From an uncultured beta proteobacterium (GTDB lineage: Bacteria > Pseudomonadota > Gammaproteobacteria > Burkholderiales > Burkholderiaceae_C): a DNA stretch of 47,884 nucleotides. Made by a program: the position numbers and the translations under genes. The number at the start of each line of letters is the position of its first letter. Within the stretch, counting starts at the first letter, position 1. Below are positions 26,065-34,059 of the stretch, piece after piece. Below the pieces are notes generated by a model that ran no database searches, was not told where the DNA came from, and saw only the letters and a program-made list of their open reading frames with translations. The stretch covers positions 1-47,884 of the forward strand of contig CAIQOO010000080.1 of the NCBI GenBank assembly GCA_903873485.1, given 5' to 3'.

Positions 26065-26714
26065 AAAAGGCACCGCGGCGGACCGCCGAACGTATTCTGG
26101 AAGTCACCCTGACGCTGTTTAACCGCTTTGGCGAGCCCAACGTCTCCACCACCCTGATTTCTGCCGAACTCAACATCAGTCCGGGCAACCTGTACTACCA
26201 CTACCCGGCTAAAGACGAGTTGATCAATGCCTTGTTCAACCGGTTTGAGCATGCACTGGGTGAGCTGCTGAACGCCAGCGACGATGTGCGCAACGTCGAA
26301 GATGCCTGGTTTTTCATGCACACGCTGTTTGAACTGATCTGGCAATACCGCTTTTTGTACCGCGACCTCAATGACCTGCTGAGCAAGAACCGGCGTCTGG
26401 AAACCCATTTTCAACTGATTCTGAAAAACAAGACACGCGCCATCAAGGCCATGCTCGACGGCATGCGCCGGGGCGGTGCGCTGCAAATTGATTCCCGCGA
26501 AATCGAGGCCACGGCAACCAGCATGGTGGTGGTGCTGACTTACTGGCTGAGCTATGAATATGTGCGGGACCCGCGCAACGCGCTGGAGGTCAACAACGCA
26601 CAAGCAGCACTGCTGCGCGGCGCACAACATGTTCTGAATCTTTTGGCACCTTACCTCGAATCTGGCCAGCGCGCCCACCTGATCGAACTGGCAGATGCCT
26701 ACAATAAAGCATAA
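26058..26714 (+). CDS. TetR-family regulator of the storage-lipid locus
   Basis: The 218-residue protein has a TetR helix-turn-helix (VSTTLISAELNISPGNLYYHYPAKDEL in context) and a C-terminal helical sensor domain. The ATG at 26058 is inside the patatin coding sequence, seven bases before its end, which suggests translational coupling. The ligand is unknown. The palindrome GGGAATATTCCC between the wax ester synthase and ACBP genes is a possible target, but this is only a guess from position. Confidence 0.85.
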   Translation: MVKKAPRRTAERILEVTLTLFNRFGEPNVSTTLISAELNISPGNLYYHYPAKDELINALFNRFEHALGELLNASDDVRNVEDAWFFMHTLFELIWQYRFLYRDLNDLLSKNRRLETHFQLILKNKTRAIKAMLDGMRRGGALQIDSREIEATATSMVVVLTYWLSYEYVRDPRNALEVNNAQAALLRGAQHVLNLLAPYLESGQRAHLIELADAYNKA

Positions 26715-26741
26715 CGTTTGAAAAAATTGCAGGAGTCAACT

Positions 26742-27515
26742 ATGGCCAGATGGACCGCCTTTCCTTATGCTGGCGAATACAACTTTGATGCGACCGCCGT
26801 CAAGAAAAAATGGCCCCGGCTGCACGCCGGGGACCTCGAACCCCTGCCGCAAGACACCAGCCTGCTTGATGCCTGGGCACATTTTCACAACGGCGAGTTT
26901 TACAAGGCCACGGCACTGGGCCTGAGTCTGGGGCTGTCCGGCCTGAACGTGGCCAACAAGGCCACCTGCGTTTATGCCACCTACCTGGAAAAGCATGAAG
27001 ACCAGCGCCTGGCCCTGTTTCTTGAAGTGGCCGGTCGTGCTGAAGAGCAAACCAAGCGCGAACCGCAGAATGTCAATGCCCATTATTGGCGCGCCTACGC
27101 GCTCGGTCGCTACAGCCAGGGCATCAGCGTGGCCAAGGCGCTGGCGCAGGGGCTGGGCAGCAAGGTCAAAACCAATCTTGAAAACGTCATCAAACACCAG
27201 CCCAACCATGCCGACGCCCATGTCGTGCTGGGCAATTTTCATGCTGAGATCATTGACAAGGTCGGCTCCCTGATTGGTGCCATGGCCTATGGCGCCAACC
27301 GGGACACCGGGCTTCGGCTGTTTGCCAAAGCGCTGCAACTCAATGTCGATTCAGCTTATTGCCTGGTCGAATATGCCCGGGCCATTTTGATGATCGATGG
27401 CGAAAAAATGATGGATGAGGCCACCCGCCTTTACCAGTTGGCCGCCAGTGTCAACCCGATTGATGCTCTGGAACGGCTTGAAGTCGAAATGGCCAAGACC
27501 GAGCTGGAAGACTGA
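26742..27515 (+). CDS. conserved TPR-like protein of unknown function
   Basis: The 257-residue protein lacks a signal peptide and consists of helical repeats resembling tetratricopeptide repeats. These include NVNAHYWRAYALGRYSQGIS, NHADAHVVLGNFHAEIIDKVG and LRLFAKALQLNVDSAYCLVEYARA. AGGAG lies eight bases before the ATG at 26742. A TTG at 26718 is open but unlikely. It follows the TetR gene in the same direction. TPR proteins usually act as scaffolds; the partner here is not known. Confidence 0.7.
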   Translation: MARWTAFPYAGEYNFDATAVKKKWPRLHAGDLEPLPQDTSLLDAWAHFHNGEFYKATALGLSLGLSGLNVANKATCVYATYLEKHEDQRLALFLEVAGRAEEQTKREPQNVNAHYWRAYALGRYSQGISVAKALAQGLGSKVKTNLENVIKHQPNHADAHVVLGNFHAEIIDKVGSLIGAMAYGANRDTGLRLFAKALQLNVDSAYCLVEYARAILMIDGEKMMDEATRLYQLAASVNPIDALERLEVEMAKTELED

Positions 27516-27539
27516 GCGCCTGCCAATCGAGAAATAGAA

Positions 27540-27600
27540 GGCTTTTTAGCCTCCAGCCCTTGTGCAGCAAGCGCTGATAGCTATTTTAAATATAGCAAAT
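27540..27600 (-). repeat. dispersed R repeat, copy 5 (best match to consensus)
   Basis: It reads TTAGCCTCCAGCCCTTGTGC, then AGCAAGCGCTGATAGCTATT and AAATATAGCAAAT. It lies exactly between the convergent TPR-like gene and the wax ester synthase gene, ending on the latter's stop codon. It could be transcribed from both sides. Confidence 0.75.
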
Positions 27601-29087
27601 CAATCCTCCCATGGCAGCATCAGGGTCAGCAGGCTGAGTTTTTCAAACTCGGGCGCAAACTGGTCAATGATGGCTTGCGGGTCTGAGCACAGTGTGGTGT
27701 CGCTGATGATGCCAAACTGCACGCCGCCGCCGTAGCTCAAGATCGATACCCCCAGACCGACGCTGCCGGTCTGCGGCACCCAGAACAGCGCCTGATCCAG
27801 CGTGGAGCCACAAAACTTCATCTTTTCACGCGGCCCGGGCACATTGGTCATGACCGCCGTGGTCTTTTTCGAAAACAGGTTCAGCATCGCGTCCTGCACC
27901 GGCTTGACCAGCACCCCGGCAACTGCCAGCAGGCCAAAAGCCAGCAGCGGCTGCATGCTGCCCTTGAGTTCAGACATGCGCCGGCGCACTTCATAAACCC
28001 GGGCAATCGGGTTGTCGATCCCCAGCGGCAACACCACCGGAGCCAGTCCAAACTGGTTGCCCAGCTTGTAGGCTTGCGACATCGGGCGCAGGTTGACCGG
28101 CACCATGGCACGGATCTCCTTGCCCATCACGGCATCGCCAAAACCCTTCAGGTACTGCGCCACGGCCCCGGCCACGCAAGCCAGCAACACATCATTGATG
28201 GAGCAGTGCAGCGCCTTGCTGACGGCGCGCACCTCGTCGAGCGGCAACGGCTGGCACCAGGCCACCCGTTTGGCAGCCCCCGGCGTACCCTTGAGGCGGG
28301 TTGGTGAATCGTCCGCCATCAGCACCAGCGCCGCGCCATCACGCAGCACCTGATAAGCCAGCCGCGCCAGGTCGGCGGAACCGGCGCGGCCCTTGTTGTA
28401 GCCGCTTGCCAGCCATTTTTCGAGCACATTGCGCGGATCACCAATGGCCTCAAAAGCATGCACCGCACCCTCCCCGGCGGCTTCGAGCGCCTTGATGGCG
28501 ACCACCGTCAACGGCTCGATCACGGTATGCGACATCCACTCTTCAGCCGCTTCCCAGCCATGTGGATGGTCTGCTGGCATCGGTCGCAGCGGCGGGTCAA
28601 TGCCACCATCGACCAGCGTCTGAATCACCGAAATCAGCGCCAAACCATCGGCGATGCAATGGTGAATGCGCACCAGCAAGGCCGAGCCGCCATCAAAATG
28701 CTCCACCAGCCGAAAATCCCATAACGGATGGCGCATGTCCAACGGCTGCATCGCCAGTTCACCCAGGCGCTGCTGCAGGGCCTGTTGCGGATTTATTTTG
28801 GCGGCAACCGGCAGCTTTTCAAGCAGCACATGGCGCTTGATCTGGAACTGAAGGTCGGTGACCCAGTTGGCGCCGGTGGCATCGAGCTGTACGCGCTGCG
28901 AAAACCGGGGATATTTGAGCAGGCGCTCTTCAATGCGCTCACACACGGCCCGGTAAGTCACGCCCGGCTGGATGATCCAGACCCCCATGATCATCATCAG
29001 GTTGCTGGGACAATCCATGCGCAGCCAGGCGGTATCGACACGGCTCATGCGTTCAACGGTAAAAGTGGGTTGCGGGTGGGTCGGCAT
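27600..29087 (-). CDS. wax ester synthase / diacylglycerol acyltransferase (WS/DGAT)
   Basis: The 495-residue protein has the WS/DGAT catalytic motif HHCIADG (residues 142-148). The N-terminal MSRVDTAWLRMDCPSNLMM and C-terminal TNVPGPREKMKFCGSTL and SYGGGVQFGIISD are also typical of this family. The enzyme acylates fatty alcohols or diacylglycerol with acyl-CoA, making neutral lipid droplets at the cytoplasmic membrane. The ATG at 29087 is used; the Met at residue 14 is an alternative. It is divergent from the acyl-CoA-binding protein gene, with which it shares a 121 bp promoter region. Confidence 0.92.
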   Translation of the reverse strand: MPTHPQPTFTVERMSRVDTAWLRMDCPSNLMMIMGVWIIQPGVTYRAVCERIEERLLKYPRFSQRVQLDATGANWVTDLQFQIKRHVLLEKLPVAAKINPQQALQQRLGELAMQPLDMRHPLWDFRLVEHFDGGSALLVRIHHCIADGLALISVIQTLVDGGIDPPLRPMPADHPHGWEAAEEWMSHTVIEPLTVVAIKALEAAGEGAVHAFEAIGDPRNVLEKWLASGYNKGRAGSADLARLAYQVLRDGAALVLMADDSPTRLKGTPGAAKRVAWCQPLPLDEVRAVSKALHCSINDVLLACVAGAVAQYLKGFGDAVMGKEIRAMVPVNLRPMSQAYKLGNQFGLAPVVLPLGIDNPIARVYEVRRRMSELKGSMQPLLAFGLLAVAGVLVKPVQDAMLNLFSKKTTAVMTNVPGPREKMKFCGSTLDQALFWVPQTGSVGLGVSILSYGGGVQFGIISDTTLCSDPQAIIDQFAPEFEKLSLLTLMLPWED

Positions 29088-29113
29088 AAAGATTCAGTTC
29101 AACTCGGGTTTTT

Positions 29114-29125
29114 GGGAATATTCCC
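29114..29125. promoter_or_regulatory. perfect palindrome GGGAATATTCCC in a divergent promoter region
   Basis: The 12 bp palindrome lies 27 bp upstream of the WS/DGAT start and 84 bp upstream of the ACBP start. It is a candidate operator controlling both, possibly for a TetR regulator. Evidence is symmetry and position only. Confidence 0.4.
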
Positions 29126-29208
29126 TATTTTGTCGGCAAATCGGACCGTAAGATAGCTGTGCATTACCCTCGTGCCCTTGTTCAAAACCCTTTCGGAGAT
29201 TATTTTTC

Positions 29209-29463
29209 ATGCCCAACCTGACAAGCAAATTTGAAGCCGCAGTGGCCAATTCCAAAAATTTGAGCCAGCGCCCCGACAACCTGACGCTGCTCAAGCTCTA
29301 TGCCCTTTACAAACAGGCCAGCAGCGGTGACAACACCGACAAGAAACCGGGCTTCACCGACATGGTCGGTCGCGCCAAATGGGATGCCTGGAATGCCCTC
29401 AAGGGCACCGCCAGCCAGGATGCGATGCAGCAGTACATTGATCTGGTTGCGTCGCTGAGCTGA
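29209..29463 (+). CDS. acyl-CoA-binding protein (ACBP)
   Basis: The 84-residue protein is a whole ACBP domain with LLKLYALYKQASSGDN, GRAKWDAWNALKG and DAMQQYIDLV. ACBP sequesters and transports long-chain acyl-CoA esters in the cytosol. The Tyr and Lys residues of the CoA-binding face (YALYKQA and KWDAW) are present. CGGAGA precedes the ATG. Its stop codon abuts the stop of the convergent PHA-system gene with no bases in between. Position next to WS/DGAT suggests it delivers acyl-CoA to storage-lipid synthesis. Confidence 0.93.
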   Translation: MPNLTSKFEAAVANSKNLSQRPDNLTLLKLYALYKQASSGDNTDKKPGFTDMVGRAKWDAWNALKGTASQDAMQQYIDLVASLS

Positions 29464-29805
29464 TCAAACCGGCTTGCGGGTCCGCGCCCGTGCGGCTTTT
29501 GGCGGGTGGTCGGTGCCGGGGGCCAGCAGGATGTCGAGGTTTTTCACAATCTCGGCCTCAATCGTGTGCTTGAACGCACCCATCAGAAAGCCGAGCTGGG
29601 CACGCAGTTCAAAGTGCGCTTTGGTCACCCGCAAACTGCCGGTGACCCCGGCGCGCGAAAAATCGACCTCGTCTTCGGTCTTGCCCTCGGTGTAGCTGCA
29701 GGTCATGCCGAACTCGGCCTCCACCTGCTCTGCCCATTTAAAGGCAATTTTGCGGGCTTTCGACAAGCCCAATGCATGTTCCCGAACGATATGTAAGTCA
29801 GCCAA
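29464..29805 (-). CDS. polyhydroxyalkanoic acid system family protein
   Basis: The 113-residue protein has the pattern of the PHA-system family (PHA_gran_rgn): MADLHIVREHALGLSKARK at the start, a central domain with VTGSLRVTKAHFELRAQLGFLM, and a basic C-terminal tail. The family accompanies PHA genes; its activity is not known. A TTG start at 29805 is chosen because AAAGGAG lies seven bases upstream and the conserved N-terminus begins there. The start overlaps the aminopeptidase gene by eight bases, so translation is likely coupled. Confidence 0.75.
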   Translation of the reverse strand: MADLHIVREHALGLSKARKIAFKWAEQVEAEFGMTCSYTEGKTEDEVDFSRAGVTGSLRVTKAHFELRAQLGFLMGAFKHTIEAEIVKNLDILLAPGTDHPPKAARARTRKPV

Positions 29806-30895
29806 GTTGTTGCTCCTTTGCCCATTGATGCAGTTGCCCGGCACGCTTGGGCGCCGGCAGTTTGGCCAATTGTCGGACAGCCGCATAAAACCGCCGCCAG
29901 TCACGCCCCTGCCGCGCAAACAAGGCTTCAAAACCCGGCACCAGGTCATCGTAAGCCGCCTGCGCGCCAAAGGCCGCATTATTTGCCTGTGCCACCCAGG
30001 CATCAAAGCCGCTGTAGCCACCCCATTGCTTTTTCAGTTCTGCATAGGCCGCCCTGAAATCCCTCATTACTTCATTTTTCATAGCTAACAGCACAGGTCT
30101 GTCAAGGGCTACAGGCGTTTTTTCCATATAAACCAGGGCCAGTTGACGGCGCGTGGCGCGGGTCAGCGCAGCAAACGCCCGGCGCCGCTGTGCCTGTTGC
30201 CAGTGACTGGCCTGCGCCGCCGGCGTGGCCTGTGCCGCCAGCCACTGCGCCAGCCCGAGGCGCTCCACCGCCGTGGCAAACGACTCGTTGAAGGCGGTGT
30301 CGTCGGCCACATACAGCACCTGGTGCGCCAGTTCGTGAAACATCAGGCGTGCCAGTTCGCCGTCCGGGTCATGGATCAAGCTGCTCAGCAGCGGGTCGCC
30401 ACCGGCCCAGTTCAGCCAGCCCAGCGTGGAATAGGCCGGCACCCCATAAACACTGACCTCCAGGCCCTGCGCACGCAGCCCGTCGGCCAGCGCCCGGGCC
30501 TCGGCCTGATCAAAATAACCACGGTAGCCGACGCAGCCTGCCACCGGAAAACACCAGGTTTTCAGCGTCAATGACAACTCGGGCGCAGCCACCACATTCC
30601 ACACCACATAGCGGCCGGGCAGTTCGGCAAAGCGCTGGTAGCTGGCGTTGTCGGGCAGGTGCAAATCGGTGACGGCGTAGCGGCGGATCGACTGCGCCAG
30701 CAGCAGCCGGTCACGCAAATGCGCCGGGGTTTGCGGGCTGGCCAGCCATTGTTCAATCGGCCGCGCCGCCTGCATCAGCTTGACATGGCCGCTGACCGAC
30801 TGCCAGTAGTAAGCGGTGTCGGCACAGCCCGCCAGCAACAGCCCAGCCAGCAGCAAACAAGTAACATGCACAAATCGATGCAAAGGCCAGAACAT
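29798..30895 (-). CDS. predicted zinc aminopeptidase, lipoprotein
   Basis: The 365-residue protein has a signal peptide with the lipobox LLAGC (Cys near residue 24), so it should be a membrane-anchored lipoprotein facing the periplasm. It carries the gluzincin zinc motif HELAH (in MFHELAHQVLYV) and a downstream NESFAT that can supply the third zinc ligand. This matches the predicted aminopeptidase family of COG4324/PF10023. A copy of the dispersed R repeat lies in frame within the gene (30071-30125), encoding residues around TPVALDRPVLLAMKNE. Its start codon overlaps that of the divergent DUF1840 gene. Confidence 0.82.
   Translation of the reverse strand: MFWPLHRFVHVTCLLLAGLLLAGCADTAYYWQSVSGHVKLMQAARPIEQWLASPQTPAHLRDRLLLAQSIRRYAVTDLHLPDNASYQRFAELPGRYVVWNVVAAPELSLTLKTWCFPVAGCVGYRGYFDQAEARALADGLRAQGLEVSVYGVPAYSTLGWLNWAGGDPLLSSLIHDPDGELARLMFHELAHQVLYVADDTAFNESFATAVERLGLAQWLAAQATPAAQASHWQQAQRRRAFAALTRATRRQLALVYMEKTPVALDRPVLLAMKNEVMRDFRAAYAELKKQWGGYSGFDAWVAQANNAAFGAQAAYDDLVPGFEALFARQGRDWRRFYAAVRQLAKLPAPKRAGQLHQWAKEQQLG
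30071..30125 (+). repeat. dispersed R repeat, copy 6, inside the aminopeptidase gene
   Basis: On the plus strand it reads TCATAGCTAACAGCAC, a spacer, then TCAAGGGCTACAGGCG. Compared with the consensus it is diverged but aligned over both arms. On the minus strand the reading frame through it is the same as in the DUF2147 copy. Confidence 0.55.
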
Positions 30896-31229
30896 GCTTT
30901 ACAAATTCAAATCAAAAAATCACGGTGACGTGATTATGTTGCAGCCCAACGGGCAGCGTCTGCTGGAGATCATTGGCAAGCACAGCGCCGCCGAACCCAG
31001 CCGCAAAGGCATTTTGCTGCCGGCGCAGATGCCGCAGGCACTGGCCGCACTGTCAACCGCGATAGCCGATGACGAGGCCGCCCGGCACGCGGCGATCATC
31101 CAGGCGCAGGCAGACAGCCAGCCGCCACCGCGTTTTGAGGCGGTCAGTTTGCGCCAGCGTGCGCTGCCCTTCATCGACATGATCCGCCACTGCCAGTCGA
31201 CCGACGAGGCCATCACCTGGGGGGTCTAG
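30894..31229 (+). CDS. DUF1840 family protein
   Basis: The 111-residue protein starts MLYKFKSKNHGDVIMLQPNG and continues with RLLEIIGKHS and RKGILLPAQMPQALAAL, the hallmark of DUF1840. Members are small cytosolic proteins of betaproteobacteria without known function. AAAGG lies seven bases before the ATG at 30894. The start codon overlaps that of the divergent aminopeptidase gene on the palindrome CATG. A longer start at 30816 is open but would lie wholly within the other gene. Confidence 0.85.
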   Translation: MLYKFKSKNHGDVIMLQPNGQRLLEIIGKHSAAEPSRKGILLPAQMPQALAALSTAIADDEAARHAAIIQAQADSQPPPRFEAVSLRQRALPFIDMIRHCQSTDEAITWGV

Positions 31230-31257
31230 CCAAACCTAGGTCATGACGCTCTGTTTT

Positions 31258-31316
31258 AATATGACAAATCAGCCTCCAGCCTTTATCGGCAAAGCCTTGG
31301 CAGCTATCTATTCAAT
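31258..31316 (-). repeat. dispersed R repeat, copy 7
   Basis: AATCAGCCTCCAGCCTTT, a spacer, then GCCTTGGCAGCTATCTATTC. It occupies most of the 90 bp gap before the pseudouridine synthase gene and therefore lies in that gene's 5' leader. Confidence 0.65.
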
Positions 31317-31319
31317 ACC

Positions 31320-32339
31320 ATGACAACACCCCAAAATCCCCCAGTTTTCCGCCGCGCCGCAGCACCTTCGGCCAAAGCGCCAATCCCGCATGGGCAAACC
31401 AACACCGCCGCCATCGGCCCCAACGGCACGCTGCGCCTGAACAAGCGCATGGCCGAGCTGGGCCTGGCATCGCGCCGCGAGGCGGATGACTGGATTGCCA
31501 AGGGCTGGGTCAAGGTCAATGGCCGGGTGGCCGAGATGGGCATGCAGGTAGCACCCGATGTGCAGATTGAGATTGACCGGCAGGCACAGGGCCAGCAGGC
31601 CAACCAGGTCACCGTGCTGATCAACAAGCCGCTCGGGCTGGTCAGCGGCCAGGCCGAAGACGGCCACCAGCCGGCCATCACGCTGGTGCAGCCGCAAAAC
31701 CGCTGGTCCGAGGACAATGCGCGTTTCTTTTTTCACCCCAGTCACCTCAAAAGTCTGGTGCCAGCCGGTCGGCTCGACATTGATTCGACTGGCCTGCTGG
31801 TGCTGACCCAAGACGGTCGGGTGGCGCGCCAACTGATTGGTGAAAACGCCGGCATGGAAAAAGAATACCTGGTGCGGGTGATGTACACCGGCATCATCAA
31901 CACGCTGGCCGCCACATCGGCTGCGGCCACCCATGCTGCGCGCCCGCTGGCGCGGGCACCAATGCAGCCAGGCCAGCCCGCTGGCAGCAGCGCCGCCGCC
32001 GCCCGGCACCCGGCGCCGCCCACCCAGCTCAGCCGCATTGACGATGACGACCCGGTCAGCCTGGATGTCCAGTCGGTGTTTCCGGCCGACCAACTGGCCT
32101 TGCTGCGCTTTGGCCTGAGCCTGGACGGGCAAGCCCTGAAGCACGCCAAAGTCGAATGGCAAAACCCCGAGCAACTGCGCTTTGTGCTGACCGAGGGAAA
32201 AAAACGCCAGATTCGCCGCATGTGCGAGCTGGTTGGCCTGAAAGTGGTGGGCCTCAAGCGGGTTCGCGTGGGCAAGGTCATGCTGGGCAATTTGCCACTC
32301 GGCCAGTGGCGCTACCTGGCACCGCATGAGCGGTTCTGA
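31320..32339 (+). CDS. rRNA pseudouridine synthase, RluF-type
   Basis: The 339-residue protein has an N-terminal S4 RNA-binding domain (RLNKRMAELGLASRREADDWI, about residues 39-85) and a pseudouridine synthase domain with the catalytic Asp in GRLDIDSTGLLVLTQDG. EGKKRQIRRMCELVGL follows near the end. INKPLGLVSG and the overall layout favour the RluF group, which modifies 23S rRNA. An Ala/Pro-rich insert of about 45 residues (near residues 198-245) interrupts the catalytic domain and is not usual for the family. A weak hairpin follows the stop codon. Confidence 0.88.
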   Translation: MTTPQNPPVFRRAAAPSAKAPIPHGQTNTAAIGPNGTLRLNKRMAELGLASRREADDWIAKGWVKVNGRVAEMGMQVAPDVQIEIDRQAQGQQANQVTVLINKPLGLVSGQAEDGHQPAITLVQPQNRWSEDNARFFFHPSHLKSLVPAGRLDIDSTGLLVLTQDGRVARQLIGENAGMEKEYLVRVMYTGIINTLAATSAAATHAARPLARAPMQPGQPAGSSAAAARHPAPPTQLSRIDDDDPVSLDVQSVFPADQLALLRFGLSLDGQALKHAKVEWQNPEQLRFVLTEGKKRQIRRMCELVGLKVVGLKRVRVGKVMLGNLPLGQWRYLAPHERF

Positions 32340-32340
32340 G

Positions 32341-32364
32341 ACCGGCCACAAGTGTCGGTTTTTT
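32341..32364 (+). terminator. probable intrinsic terminator after the pseudouridine synthase gene
   Basis: ACCGGCCACAAGTGTCGGTTTTTT forms an imperfect stem (ACCG with CGGT, CAC with GTG) followed by six T residues. Position directly after the stop codon supports termination. The rest of the gap to the TRAP genes holds the inverted repeat GGCGAGCC/GGCTCGCC (32395-32425) and a TATGAT hexamer at 32434 that may be the -10 of the TRAP operon. Confidence 0.55.
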
Positions 32365-32517
32365 CAAGTTATTTGCCACTGCACCACCACCCATGGCGAG
32401 CCAGCCATGATGCAAACGGCTCGCCCCAAAAGTTATGATCAGGGTGCCCACGCCGATGGGTGCTGTTGCCGGGTGCAGCAGCAACAATATGACCCTTTCT
32501 CTCTTTTCAGGAAACGC

Positions 32518-33498
32518 ATGAAATTCATCTCCCGCAGTTTGTCCGGTCTGGCTTTTGCTGCCAGTCTGGCTTTTGCCTGGCCCGCCCAGGCGGTTGAAAA
32601 AGTCAATATCGGTGTTGTTACCGGACCGACTTTTGTCCACACCATTGCCTCGCAAAAATTCAAGGAAGAAGTGGACCGTGCCCTGCCCGGAAAATATGAC
32701 GTGGTGATTCATCACTCGGCCGCGCTGGGCAGCGAAACCCAGGTGTTGCAGCAACTGCAGCTTGGCACAGTGCAGATGAGTGTCTGCACCACCGGCCCGA
32801 TCGAAGCCTTTGTGCCCGAAATCAAGGCGCTCGAACTGCCATTTTTGTTCAGTTCGTATGAGGCCACCGACAAGGTGCTCGACGGCCCGATTGGGCAGGA
32901 CCTGCTCAAGCGTTTTGACAAAGCTGGCCTGGTTGGCATGCATTTTCTGGACAACGGTTTTCGCAACCTCACCAACTCCCGTCAGCCGGTCAAAAACCCG
33001 GATGATGTCAAGGGCATGAAGATCCGCACCATGGAGTCGCCCACCCATTTGGCGATCTGGCGCGCCATTGGCGCCAATCCGACCCCGATGGCCTGGCCGA
33101 TCACCACCCAACTGCAGCAAGGCGTGCTCGATGGTCAGGAAAACCCGATTTCGGTGATTTCTGCCGGCAAGCTCAATGAAGCCGGGCAAAAGTACCTCTC
33201 GCTGACCCGCCATGTTTATTCCGCGCTGGTGTTTGTCGGCAGCAAGGCGTTCATCGACAAACTGCCCGCCACCGACCGCAAAGTCTTCATGGATGCCGCC
33301 AAAGTGGCAGCCCAGGCTGGCCGGCGTTTTGTCCGCGACAACGAGGCCAGCCAACTCGCCGCCCTCAAAACCGCCGGCATGCAGGTGGTCGATGCCCCGG
33401 ACCTGGCCGCCTTTCGTGCCAAAACCGAGCCGGTTTATGCCTCTTTGAGCGGCGACGCCAAAAAGATCGTTGAAGAGATTCGCAAGACGCTCAAGTAA
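32518..33498 (+). CDS. TRAP transporter solute-binding protein, DctP family
   Basis: The 326-residue protein has a cleavable signal peptide (FAASLAFAWPAQA, cut after AQA) and a DctP-type domain. Phrases include GAALGSETQVLQQLQLGT-like AALGSETQVLQQLQLGTVQM, KGMKIRTMESPTHLAIWRA and ITTQLQQGVLDGQENP. The Arg in KIRT is the usual carboxylate-binding residue, so the substrate is probably an organic acid such as a C4-dicarboxylate. AGGA lies five bases before the ATG at 32518. It is first in a DctP-DctQ-DctM operon. Confidence 0.93.
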   Translation: MKFISRSLSGLAFAASLAFAWPAQAVEKVNIGVVTGPTFVHTIASQKFKEEVDRALPGKYDVVIHHSAALGSETQVLQQLQLGTVQMSVCTTGPIEAFVPEIKALELPFLFSSYEATDKVLDGPIGQDLLKRFDKAGLVGMHFLDNGFRNLTNSRQPVKNPDDVKGMKIRTMESPTHLAIWRAIGANPTPMAWPITTQLQQGVLDGQENPISVISAGKLNEAGQKYLSLTRHVYSALVFVGSKAFIDKLPATDRKVFMDAAKVAAQAGRRFVRDNEASQLAALKTAGMQVVDAPDLAAFRAKTEPVYASLSGDAKKIVEEIRKTLK

Positions 33499-33561
33499 TT
33501 GCTGTGCCAGCATGGCGGGCGGGCCGCCGGCTTGCGTCCGTTCTTTCACAACGGAAAATTC

Positions 33562-34059
33562 ATGAATTTTCATCATCGACTGGCGGCCCTCAGCGAGCGG
33601 GTCAACCACTGGGTTGAACGCCTGCTGCTGCTGGCAGGTGTGGCCATTTCACTGATTTTGTTCGTCCAGGTGCTGGCGCGTTATGCCGGGCATTCGTTGA
33701 GCTGGTCAGAAGAAATTGGCCGTTACCTGCTGGTCGCCACCACATTTCTGGGGGCCAGCGTGGCTTACAAGCGGGCGCACTTTATTGGCCTGGCCGGTGT
33801 TGGCGCCCGCTTTGGGCGGCTGGCAGAGCACATCATCTTGCGCGGCTTGCAGTGGCTGACGCTGGCCTGTTTTGGCCTGATCACCTGGTACGGGGTGATT
33901 TACACGCTCAAGTCCTGGGACCAGACCTCGACCGCCGTGCAGATGCCGATGTCGCTGCCGATTGCCGTGCTGCCCTTGTCGGGCGCGATTTTTTTGCTGC
34001 ATATTCTGGTTGATCTGGGCAAACCCCGCCGCCCGGCGGACAAGGCCGACGCACCATGA
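33562..34059 (+). CDS. TRAP transporter small permease, DctQ family
   Basis: The 165-residue protein has four predicted membrane segments and the DctQ motif SWSEEIGRYLLVATTFLGAS. It forms the membrane complex with DctM and helps dock the binding protein. The frame extends 21 codons upstream to a TTG, but MNFHHRLAALSERV at 33562 is the natural start. Its TGA overlaps the DctM ATG by four bases. Confidence 0.92.
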   Translation: MNFHHRLAALSERVNHWVERLLLLAGVAISLILFVQVLARYAGHSLSWSEEIGRYLLVATTFLGASVAYKRAHFIGLAGVGARFGRLAEHIILRGLQWLTLACFGLITWYGVIYTLKSWDQTSTAVQMPMSLPIAVLPLSGAIFLLHILVDLGKPRRPADKADAP

